From positions 1 to 34,441 of the forward strand of contig NZ_JAACYW010000103.1 in assembly GCF_015356825.1 (NCBI RefSeq): DNA of 34,441 nucleotides. The letters are read 5' to 3'. The stretch's first letter is position 1. The number at the start of each line of letters is the position of its first letter. The notes under the pieces are model-generated. The model ran no database searches and was not told the origin of the DNA. It was given only the letters and a program-made list of their open reading frames with translations. Positions 5,937 through 14,810 of the stretch are shown here, piece after piece. The position numbers were made by a program, and so were the translations under genes. The stretch comes from Catenulispora rubra. GTDB taxonomy: Bacteria > Actinomycetota > Actinomycetes > Streptomycetales > Catenulisporaceae.

Positions 5937-8328
5937 CCTCGACGATCCCGAGCCGCCGCGTCGCTCGGGTGAGCGCGACATAGAGATCGTTCTCGCCGTG
6001 CTGGGCGGTGGCGATCGCAGCCGGGTCGACGACCAGCACCGTGTCGAACTCCAGCCCCTTCGCCTGGCGCACCGGCAGCACGACGGTGCGCCGCTCCAGG
6101 TCCGGGTCGGAGCCGTAGCCCGCCTCGGGCAGCCGCGCCGACACCGCCGCGGCCACCTCGGCGAGCCGCTCGTTCGGCACCAGCACCGCCATCCGGCCGG
6201 TGTCGCCCTCGTCGGCGACCAGCGCCGAGTCCTCGCGCGCCGCCAGCTCGGCGACCTTCTCAGCCAGCGAAGACGTCGGCACCGACACCCGCCACGGCTC
6301 CTCGCCGCTGGAGCGCACCGAGCGCGGCGGCAACAGGTGCGGGTCGATGCGCTGCAGCACCTCGGCGGCGACCGCCATGATCTCCGAGGGGGTCCGGTAG
6401 TTCACCGTCAGCTCCGCCAGCCGCCACCGGTCGCCGACGTGCGGGGCCAGCACCTGGCCCCAGGACGCCGCGCCGGCCGGGTCGCCGGTCTGCGCCACGT
6501 CCCCGACCAGCGTCATCGACCGGGCCGGGCAGCGCCGCATGAGCAGCCGCCAGGCCATCGGCGACAGCTCCTGCGCCTCGTCGACGATGACGTGCCCGAA
6601 GGTCCAGGTCCGGTCGGCCATCGCGCGGTCGGCCACGCTGCGCTCGTCGCGCTCCTCGAACCGTTCGGCCAGCATCTCGGCCGAGACCAGGTCCACGGCG
6701 GTGACAATCTCCTCGCGCGGGTCCTCCAGGTCGATCGACCGGGAGCCCTCGGCGACCTCCAGCGCGCCCTGCGCGTAGGCGATCCGGGCCCGGCGCTCGG
6801 CCTCGGCCCGCGCCGCCGCCTCGGCGGTGTCGGAGTCGCCCAGCAGCTCCGCGGCCTCGTCCAGCAGCGGGATGTCGGCCGCCGACCAGCCGCCGGGGGT
6901 GCGGACCAGCAGGTCGATCTCAGCGTCCGTCAACAGCGGCGCGCCGGCGCCTTCACCGGTACCTTCACCGCCGCCTTCGAAAGCTCCGCCGACCTCTTCC
7001 ACGGCCTCGCGCAGCAACTCCGGCGTGGCGAACAGCTCGGCCAGCATCCGCTGCGGGGTCAGCTGCGGCCAGAGCCAGTCCAGCGCCTCCTGCACGCTCG
7101 GCTCCTCGGCCAGCGACGCCGCGATCTGCTCGCGGTCGGCCCGGCCGAGGAACACCCCGTCGGCCATCTCCGCCGGATCCTCGCCGAGCTCCTCGGCGAT
7201 CAGGTTCACCATCGCCAGCGTCTCCTGGCGGTGCGGGTCGTCGTTCAGCCGGTCCACGACCTGCCCGGCGAGGGTGTCGATGACGTGCTCGGCGAAGGCC
7301 TTGCGGCCCAGGTTGGGCAGCCGGCTCGCCTTGCGCCCCAGCTCCCGGGCGGCGATGCAGGTCTCGCGGTCCAGGCGGTACTTCACACCCTCGTACACGA
7401 CCTCCAGCACGTCCTCGGGCACCCGCTGCCGGGCCCGCACCGCGCCGGCGATCAGGTCCGCCATCGCCGCCCGGCCCTTGATCTCGGCGACCTCCGCCGA
7501 GTCGGCCCGCGAGGCCCGCACGCCCGGGAACATCTCCCCGACCGTGGCCAGCACCGCGCTGGTCTCCCCCAGCGCCGGCAGCACGTGCGAGACGTAGCGC
7601 AGGAAGGTCGGGTTCGGCCCGACGATCAGCACGCCGCGCTTGGCCAGCCGCTCGCGGTAGGTGTAGAGCAGGTAGGCCGCGCGGTGCAGCGCCACCGCGG
7701 TCTTGCCGGTCCCCGGGCCGCCCTGCACGACCAGGACCCCGCGCAGTTCCGAGCGGATCGCGTGGTCCTGCTCGGCCTGGATGGTCTCCACCACGTCGCG
7801 CATCCGGCCGGTGCGGCCGGCGGTCAGGGCGGCCAGCAGCGCGCCCTCGCCGACCAGGCCGGAGGCGTCGCCGTCGGCCGCCACGTCCAGATCCAGGACG
7901 TCGTCGTCGACCCCGACGACGGTCCGGAACCGGGTCCGGATGCTGCGCCGCCGCCGCACGCCCTGGGGCGCCGCGGAGGTCGCCACGTAGAACGGCCGCG
8001 CCGCCGGGGCCCGCCAGTCCAGGAGCAAGGGCTCGAAGTCGCCGTCGTCGTCCAGGATGCCGATCCGGCCGACGTAGCGGCGCTCGCCGCCGTCCAGGTC
8101 GAGGCGGCCGAAGCAGAGCCCTTCCTCGGCCGCGTCCAGCTGCGCCAGCCGGCCCGCGCCGACCGAAGCCATGCCGTCGCGCTCGGTCCGGGCCTGCTGG
8201 GTGCCTCCGGAAGCCTGAAGCACCCCCGCGAGCTGGCCCTGCGCATGCGCGCGCAGAGCGTCGAGGCGGGTGTACAGGAGATCCAGATAGCGCTGTTCGT
8301 GGAGGATTTCTTCCGTACCCCTTGACAA
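5926..8328 (-). CDS. helD: HelD-type superfamily I helicase (RNA polymerase-associated ATPase)
   Basis: The ~800-aa protein has the HelD arrangement: a helical, charged N-terminus (EQRYLDLLYTRLDALR), an insert with LLLDWRAPAARPFY, Walker A QGGPGTGKT (about residues 202-210), motif II VDEAQELSP, QTGDPAG, motif IV-VI segments and a C-terminal ALTRATRRL. HelD proteins remove stalled or drug-bound RNA polymerase from DNA, and some actinobacterial members protect against rifampicin. The frame is open to a GTG at 8358, but that codon has no ribosome site. TTG 8328 is preferred because GGGAGG lies 4-5 nt before it and HelD homology begins there. An inverted repeat (8361-8374) lies upstream. The rifampicin-associated element known for some helR promoters was not seen. 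It shares the MFS strand with a gap of ~140 bp. Confidence 0.9.
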   Translation of the reverse strand: MSRGTEEILHEQRYLDLLYTRLDALRAHAQGQLAGVLQASGGTQQARTERDGMASVGAGRLAQLDAAEEGLCFGRLDLDGGERRYVGRIGILDDDGDFEPLLLDWRAPAARPFYVATSAAPQGVRRRRSIRTRFRTVVGVDDDVLDLDVAADGDASGLVGEGALLAALTAGRTGRMRDVVETIQAEQDHAIRSELRGVLVVQGGPGTGKTAVALHRAAYLLYTYRERLAKRGVLIVGPNPTFLRYVSHVLPALGETSAVLATVGEMFPGVRASRADSAEVAEIKGRAAMADLIAGAVRARQRVPEDVLEVVYEGVKYRLDRETCIAARELGRKASRLPNLGRKAFAEHVIDTLAGQVVDRLNDDPHRQETLAMVNLIAEELGEDPAEMADGVFLGRADREQIAASLAEEPSVQEALDWLWPQLTPQRMLAELFATPELLREAVEEVGGAFEGGGEGTGEGAGAPLLTDAEIDLLVRTPGGWSAADIPLLDEAAELLGDSDTAEAAARAEAERRARIAYAQGALEVAEGSRSIDLEDPREEIVTAVDLVSAEMLAERFEERDERSVADRAMADRTWTFGHVIVDEAQELSPMAWRLLMRRCPARSMTLVGDVAQTGDPAGAASWGQVLAPHVGDRWRLAELTVNYRTPSEIMAVAAEVLQRIDPHLLPPRSVRSSGEEPWRVSVPTSSLAEKVAELAAREDSALVADEGDTGRMAVLVPNERLAEVAAAVSARLPEAGYGSDPDLERRTVVLPVRQAKGLEFDTVLVVDPAAIATAQHGENDLYVALTRATRRLGIVEVTP

Positions 8329-8360
8329 AACGCCTCCCGCTGCCTCAGAATCAAGCACGT

Positions 8361-8374
8361 ACCAGTTTTCTGGT
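8361..8374. promoter_or_regulatory. inverted repeat upstream of helD (possible operator)
   Basis: ACCAGTTTTCTGGT has 5-bp perfect arms and a 4-nt centre. It lies 32 bp before the TTG start of helD, in AT-richer DNA that probably holds its promoter. It could be a repressor site or a small transcript hairpin. Confidence 0.35.
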
Positions 8375-8469
8375 TATGTGATTGTGCCCGAAAACTCTAC
8401 GATAGCAGACGCCATCGTCAGAGCCTTCGGGCCTGTTTTGTTGATGAGGCTTCGCGGGTTCCGGCAGCT

Positions 8470-9927
8470 TCAGCCGGCCGTGACCAACTCCTCCACCTCG
8501 GCCAACGCCTCGGCCTCCGCTTCGCTGTGCACGTTGCGGGTCCGCAGCGCGATGACCGCCGCGCACGCTACCGCGACCGCGCAGGCCGTCAGTGCCCAAG
8601 ACAAGCCGGATGTCATCGCCGCCGCGGGCTGCACACCGGCCTTCAGCTCGTGATTCAGCCGCGCCGTGGAGATCGCCGCGAAGATCGCGAGCCCGAGCGC
8701 ACCGCCGACCTGCTGCGAGGCGTTCAACAGCGCCGCGGCCAGGCCCGCCTGGTGGTGCGGGACGCCGGCGTTGGCCGCCGTGGAGATGCCGACGAACAGC
8801 AGCCCGAGCCCGACCGCCATGATCACCATGCCCGGCAACAGGCCGCTGACATACGAGCCGTGCACCTTCAGCTGGGCCAGCAGGAAGATGCCGACCGACG
8901 CGATCGCGGCGCCGGTCACCACCACCGGCCGGGTGCCGACTTTGCCGATCAGCTTCGGCGCCGCCCCGGCCCCGATCCCGACGGCCACCGTGATCGGCAC
9001 GTAGGCCAGGCCGGCACGGATCGGCGAGTAGCCCTCGACGTTCTGCATGTAGAGCGTCAGGAAGAAGAACAGTGAGATGAAGCCCGCGACCCCGACCAGC
9101 TGCGTCACGTCGGCGGCGACCAGGCCGCGGATCCGGAAGACCGACAGCGGCAAGAGCGGGTTGTTGCTGAAGCGTTCGTTGATGATGAACGCCACCAGCA
9201 GGATCCCCGCCCCGGCCAGTTCCAGCACCGTCCGGCTGGATCCCCAGCCCTGGTCCGGCGCCTTCACCAGACCGAACACCAGCAACAGCATCCCCGCGGT
9301 GACCAGGAACGCGCCGACGAGGTCCAGGCCCTTGAAAGAGACCCGCTTGTCTTCGGGCTCGAACATGCGCAGCGCGCCCACCATGATCACCACGGACAGC
9401 GGTGGGTTCACGAACATCACCCAGCGCCAGCCCGGCCCGTCGGTGAGCAGCCCGCCGGCCAGCACGCCGACCGCGGAGGCCAGCCCGGCGACCGCGCCCC
9501 ACACTCCGAAGGCCTTGGTCCGGTCCTGACCCTCCTTGAACGTGGTGGTGAGCAGCGACAAGGCGGCCGGCATCATCAGGGCCGCCCCGACGCCCTGCGT
9601 CAGCCGCGCGCCGACCAGCAGCCCGGCGCTGTTCGCGAAGCCGCCGGCCAGCGAGGCGACCCCGAACACCGTGGTCCCGGCGAGCAGCACCCGGCGCCGT
9701 CCGAACAGGTCCGCGGCGCGGCCGCCGAGCAGCATGAAGCCGCCGTAGGTGAGCAGGTAGCCGCTGGTCACCCACTGCAGGTTCTGGGTGCTGAAGTGCA
9801 GATCCTCGCGGATCGAGGGCAAGGCCACGTTCACGATCGAGGCGTCGACCAGATCCAGGAACGCGACGCCGCACAACAACAGCAGAATGAGCTTGCCTCT
9901 GCCGGTTGATAGGAAGGATGCAGACAC
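8470..9927 (-). CDS. MFS drug exporter, DHA2 (EmrB/QacA, 14-TM) family
   Basis: The 485-aa polytopic protein opens TM1 with LILLLLCGVAFLDLVDASIVNVALPSI, cut here as LDLVDASIVNVALPSI, the DHA2 signature. A motif-A-like segment GGRAADLFGRRRVLLAG follows, then regularly spaced hydrophobic helices; the length fits 14 TMs. Such proton antiporters export drugs, dyes or antibiotics from the membrane. GTG 9927 is chosen because GGAGGGGG lies 7 nt before it, although the frame is open to 10002, which would overlap the divergent regulator. The gene is divergent from a MarR-type regulator, with a perfect inverted repeat in the 59-bp gap. This is the classic arrangement of an exporter repressed by its neighbour and released by a ligand. 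The substrate is unknown. Confidence 0.92.
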   Translation of the reverse strand: MSASFLSTGRGKLILLLLCGVAFLDLVDASIVNVALPSIREDLHFSTQNLQWVTSGYLLTYGGFMLLGGRAADLFGRRRVLLAGTTVFGVASLAGGFANSAGLLVGARLTQGVGAALMMPAALSLLTTTFKEGQDRTKAFGVWGAVAGLASAVGVLAGGLLTDGPGWRWVMFVNPPLSVVIMVGALRMFEPEDKRVSFKGLDLVGAFLVTAGMLLLVFGLVKAPDQGWGSSRTVLELAGAGILLVAFIINERFSNNPLLPLSVFRIRGLVAADVTQLVGVAGFISLFFFLTLYMQNVEGYSPIRAGLAYVPITVAVGIGAGAAPKLIGKVGTRPVVVTGAAIASVGIFLLAQLKVHGSYVSGLLPGMVIMAVGLGLLFVGISTAANAGVPHHQAGLAAALLNASQQVGGALGLAIFAAISTARLNHELKAGVQPAAAMTSGLSWALTACAVAVACAAVIALRTRNVHSEAEAEALAEVEELVTAG

Positions 9928-9960
9928 GGGAGACCCCCTCCGGTACGCTTTACTTTGAGT

Positions 9961-9975
9961 TTCGTACGTTACGAA
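9961..9975. promoter_or_regulatory. perfect inverted repeat, candidate MarR operator
   Basis: TTCGTA-CGT-TACGAA has 6-bp arms and a 3-bp centre and lies between the divergent MFS and MarR starts. A related half-site TTCCGTA sits just inside the regulator gene (about 9992). Its position suits control of both genes. Confidence 0.6.
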
Positions 9976-9986
9976 GAAGGTATCAT

Positions 9987-10502
9987 ATGAGTTCCGTATC
10001 ATCCACCGGGGCTGCGGGCTCCCGCGAACGCCGCCGGACCATGAACCAGATCACGGACACCATCCGCGAGATGGGCGTGGTGATGACGGTGCTCAACCTG
10101 CGGGCCGGGGAACAGGTGGGGCTGCGGGACGTCGAGATGAAGGCGCTGGACGTCCTGATGCGCGACGGCGCGATGAGCGCCAAGGCGCTGGGCCAGCGCC
10201 TGGGGATCCACCCGGCGACCATGACCGGGATCCTGGACAAGCTGGAGAAGTCCGGCTGGGTGACCCGCGAGCGCAGCCCCGAGGACCGCCGCGTGGTGCT
10301 CATCGAGCCGGTGCGCGAGCGGGTCGGGGAGATCGTGCGGCTGTTCGCCGGGATGAACACGATGGCGGTCGGGCTGCTGGACCGCTACGACGACGAGAAG
10401 CTGGAGGCGATCGCCGGGTTCCTGGGCGCGATGGTGACCATGGCCAAGGAGGCTTCGCAGGAGTGGGGGCGTGACGGCACCGGCATTGGCGCCGGCAGCT
10501 GA
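9987..10502 (+). CDS. MarR-family transcriptional regulator
   Basis: The 171-aa protein has a MarR winged-helix core. A dimerisation helix precedes it (MNQITDTIREMGVVMTVLN), followed by the recognition region AKALGQRLGIHPATMTGILD, and a wing with ERSPEDRRVVLIEP, whose D-R-R is the family hallmark. A C-terminal helix completes the dimer interface. Start ATG 9987 has AGAAGG 6 nt upstream; the frame is open to 9906 but the longer form would run over the exporter start and the operator. It probably represses itself and the divergent DHA2 exporter through the inverted repeat at 9961-9975. The ligand cannot be read from sequence. Confidence 0.93.
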   Translation: MSSVSSTGAAGSRERRRTMNQITDTIREMGVVMTVLNLRAGEQVGLRDVEMKALDVLMRDGAMSAKALGQRLGIHPATMTGILDKLEKSGWVTRERSPEDRRVVLIEPVRERVGEIVRLFAGMNTMAVGLLDRYDDEKLEAIAGFLGAMVTMAKEASQEWGRDGTGIGAGS

Positions 10503-10531
10503 ACCGGCAGCGACGCCGACACCGCCGTTGT

Positions 10532-12196
<1,665 letters not shown>

Positions 12197-12258
12197 GTCC
12201 GCATCCCACCGCGACCGTGAGCGGTGCGCCACACCACTGCGCCGATCGACGTACCGGC

Positions 12259-12954
12259 TCAGCCCTCGCCGGCCGCCGCCGCATCGGCCATGACCTCGTC
12301 GATCAGCGCCACGGCGGCCGTCAGGCTGTCCGCTATCGGCGCCCCGGTGGCCCGCAACGACTGCCCGGCGGCGAACCCGCCGGAGTAGAGGATCGCGTGC
12401 GCCCCGACTGTGGCAGCGGCCGCGGCGTCGTCAGGCGAGTCGCCGATGAGCACCACCCGCGCCGGATCCACCCCCAGGCGCGCCAGATGGTCCCGCAGGT
12501 GCAGCCCCTTGCGCGCCGGCCGCGGCGGCGTGGTGCCCTGCACCAGCTCGAAGTACCGGTCGATGCCGTGGTGCCGGACCACGGGGACGAGCTTGTCGTC
12601 GTGGTACATCGACAGCAGCGACTGCGAATGCCCGCGCCCGGACCACTCCCGGAACAGGTCCGGCAGCCCGTCGGAGAGCCGAGCCTCCCGCTCGTAGGCC
12701 ACGTAGTACTTGTGGAAGGTGGCGTCCAGCGCCTCCCATTCCTCGTCCCCGGGCTCATGCCCGAGGATGTCGGCGTAGAAGGAGCGGATCGGCATCTTGA
12801 TCTGCGTGCGGTACTGATCGGCCGTTATCGCCGGCAGCCCATGGTCGCTGAACGAGTCGTTCGTGGAGCGCAGGATGATCTCGAAGTCGTTCAGGACGGT
12901 GCCGTTCCAGTCCCAGACGAGGTGCAACGGCTCACGATTCATCGGCACGATCAC
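12259..12954 (-). CDS. HAD-superfamily phosphatase (phosphoglycolate phosphatase-like)
   Basis: The 231-aa protein has HAD motif I as DWNGTVLND near residue 15; the DWNGT form is common in HAD_2 phosphatases. A helical cap follows, then motif II near LLSMYHDDK, a Lys in motif III (RPARKGLHL), and motif IV VLIGDSPDDAAAA. It should hydrolyse a small phosphate ester in the cytoplasm; phosphoglycolate or a nucleotide are possible substrates but nothing fixes this. The start could be GTG 12954 or ATG 12942. GTG 12954 is preferred because TAGCCT lies 6 nt before it, which suits a leaderless transcript, and no Shine-Dalgarno site is seen. Confidence 0.85.
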   Translation of the reverse strand: MIVPMNREPLHLVWDWNGTVLNDFEIILRSTNDSFSDHGLPAITADQYRTQIKMPIRSFYADILGHEPGDEEWEALDATFHKYYVAYEREARLSDGLPDLFREWSGRGHSQSLLSMYHDDKLVPVVRHHGIDRYFELVQGTTPPRPARKGLHLRDHLARLGVDPARVVLIGDSPDDAAAAATVGAHAILYSGGFAAGQSLRATGAPIADSLTAAVALIDEVMADAAAAGEG

Positions 12955-12960
12955 CTGGAC

Positions 12961-12966
12961 AGGCTA
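12961..12966 (-). promoter_or_regulatory. -10-like hexamer for a leaderless HAD transcript
   Basis: On the minus strand TAGCCT fits TANNNT and ends 6 nt before the GTG at 12954. No ribosome site is present. Confidence 0.4.
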
Positions 12967-13032
12967 TCGGCGGGCGGCAAGGGATTTTGCTGCCTGTGGG
13001 TGACGCTTTTGTTAATCCGCGGGACCCGCCGG

Positions 13033-13527
13033 CTAGCCCAACAAATCCGGAAGCTCCTGCGTCGCGTACCACAGCAGCTCGTGGTCGTCGATGCCGTCCA
13101 CGGTGAACGACGCGTCCTCGTCGCCGGCTTCGGCGGCGCCGAGGAGGACCACCGCCAGGGCCACTTCGTCGATGACACCGGGGTCGTCGACGTGGAGGGA
13201 GGCCACCCAGGACAGGGGGATCTCGGTGTTGACGCGGACCAGGCCGGGTTCGGCGCCGTCGAGGACCGGCTGGGCGTGCGCGTCGGGGACCTCGGCGGCC
13301 ACCACCACGCGGCGGCGGGGGGACTCGGGCGCCTCGGCCAGCAGGCGCAGGGAGGCGCGCGCGGCGTCGGTCAGGGCGGCGTACTCCAACTCCTCGCTGT
13401 CCCCTTCGGTGTACCACTCGCGCAGCGCGGGGGTGACCGCGTACGCCGTCAGCGGCGCGGGGGTGACACGGCCCGTCTTGTGGAGCTCGGCGAGCACTGA
13501 CAGGGTCGCGGGAAGGTAGACGCGCAT
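13033..13527 (-). CDS. DUF6912-like actinobacterial conserved protein
   Basis: The 164-aa cytoplasmic protein starts MRVYLPATLSVLAEL and resembles the short proteins of this type (DUF6912-like) seen in many actinomycetes. The readable segments include APLTAYAVTPALREWY, RRVVVAAEVPD and ELLWYATQELPDLL. It is acidic, with no cofactor motif, signal peptide or TM segment. Function is unknown. The ATG at 13527 has no Shine-Dalgarno site but a GATAAT hexamer 6 nt upstream, suggesting a leaderless mRNA. The HAD gene follows 78 nt downstream. The family assignment rests on recognition of the N-terminus and overall pattern and should be checked by profile search. Confidence 0.75.
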   Translation of the reverse strand: MRVYLPATLSVLAELHKTGRVTPAPLTAYAVTPALREWYTEGDSEELEYAALTDAARASLRLLAEAPESPRRRVVVAAEVPDAHAQPVLDGAEPGLVRVNTEIPLSWVASLHVDDPGVIDEVALAVVLLGAAEAGDEDASFTVDGIDDHELLWYATQELPDLLG

Positions 13528-13533
13528 TGCGCC

Positions 13534-13539
13534 ATTATC
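13534..13539 (-). promoter_or_regulatory. -10 hexamer GATAAT for a leaderless transcript
   Basis: On the minus strand GATAAT (5 of 6 to TATAAT) lies 6 nt before the ATG at 13527, with no ribosome site between. No clear -35 box was seen. Confidence 0.5.
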
Positions 13540-13592
13540 CCCTTCTGCCGTGCGATGGAGTGCGCCGCGCCGTGGAGCGCTATAGCGAAGTT

Positions 13593-14588
13593 CTACGGGA
13601 GGGTGCGCTGCGCCTCGATCTGCTCGCGGGTGGTGCGCATGGCGGTCTCCAGAACCTGCGGGCGGCGGTCGCCGTCCATCACGTTCAGGCCGATGGCTTC
13701 GAAGTCGTCCGCGGTCGGGCAGAAGACGATGACCTTGGTGCCGTCCGCGCGCACCTTCTGCGCCTCCATCAGCATCCGCCGTGTCACGGCCCTTCTATAG
13801 CGGCGCGCCACACGCTCCATGACACTGTGCGGCGGGCCGTTGAAGCCGCGCACCGCCATCGGCGCCAGAACGTAGAGCTCGTCGAGCGCCGCCTCGCCGA
13901 TCTCCTGGAAGCTCTGCTTGGCGGCCACGTCCACATTCGTCGCGGACCACATGCCGCCGTCCACATAGCGGCGGCCGTCGATGATGATCGGCGCGAACCA
14001 GCCGGGGATCGCGCAGGAGGCGGTCACGGCCTCGGCCAGCGTGGTGTGCGGCGCCCGCGGGCTGCCGAAGGTCACGCGCTCGCCGGTGGTGAAGTCCAGC
14101 GCCACGACGCGCAGCGCCTTGTGCGGCGACCAGCCGTCGGCGGTCCGGGGCAGCGCCTCGACCAGGTCGCCGACGCCGCCGAGCGAACCCCGGCCGGGCG
14201 GTATGGCGGCGGCCATGACCGCGGTCGGGGGCACGGAGCGGGGGTGGCGCGCGGTCCGGGCCAGCAGGGGCCCGGAGCCCAGCCGCAGCTTGGGACGCTC
14301 CGGATGCGCGCCGCCGGCCGCGGTGGCGTAGTCGAACTCCACACCGGTGAGCGGGCCCTGGTCGATACGGCCGGTGAGCTGGTGCTCGTGCAGGTCCTCG
14401 GGGCTGGCGCCGGCCCCGATCAGCGCGGCCATGACCGCGCCGGCGGACGTCCCGACGATCATCTCGGCCTCCCGCGGATCCCAGTCGATCGCCTCGCTGA
14501 GCACCGACAGCGACCCGACCATCCAGGCCGCGCCGAGCATGCCCCCGCCGCCCAGAACCAGCCCGCGCCGCACTGCCGTGGAGGTCAT
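13593..14588 (-). CDS. patatin-like phospholipase
   Basis: The 331-aa protein has the patatin Ser-Asp dyad. The oxyanion-hole segment is GGGGMLG (13-19), the nucleophile elbow GTSAG (S48) and the catalytic Asp is in DGG (D210). Patatins are lipid acyl hydrolases; this one resembles the standalone RssA-like proteins. There is no signal peptide, so it probably acts in the cytoplasm or at the inner face of the membrane. ATG 14588 is used because GGGAGA lies 5 nt before it and the fold begins right after; an extension to 14756 reads as low-quality sequence. The next gene upstream is divergent (14811), leaving 222 bp with no gene visible. Confidence 0.9.
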   Translation of the reverse strand: MTSTAVRRGLVLGGGGMLGAAWMVGSLSVLSEAIDWDPREAEMIVGTSAGAVMAALIGAGASPEDLHEHQLTGRIDQGPLTGVEFDYATAAGGAHPERPKLRLGSGPLLARTARHPRSVPPTAVMAAAIPPGRGSLGGVGDLVEALPRTADGWSPHKALRVVALDFTTGERVTFGSPRAPHTTLAEAVTASCAIPGWFAPIIIDGRRYVDGGMWSATNVDVAAKQSFQEIGEAALDELYVLAPMAVRGFNGPPHSVMERVARRYRRAVTRRMLMEAQKVRADGTKVIVFCPTADDFEAIGLNVMDGDRRPQVLETAMRTTREQIEAQRTLP

Positions 14589-14810
14589 CGCTTCTCTCCC
14601 GTCGCCGGTGAGCCGGTCATCCGTTGTCTCGACTGTAACGGTGCAGGCGGCGCGAGACCTGCTAACGAGACCGACGAAAGTCGCATACACGGGGGTTACG
14701 CCCACCCGTCTCCCACCACCACCCGTTACGGAAACGCTGCGCGCTACTGCGCTCAATGGGGAATAACGTGACAGTCGGGGGCTGTTCGTGTGTCGCGGGA
14801 GGTAGTGCCC

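Noticed and set aside
5998..8325. 775-aa open frame opposite helD
   Set aside because: Arg/His/Gln/Leu-rich shadow; the HelD motifs are on the minus strand.
8329..8469. Rifampicin-associated element near helD
   Set aside because: The expected GGGGCTTGC inverted repeat is not found in this gap.
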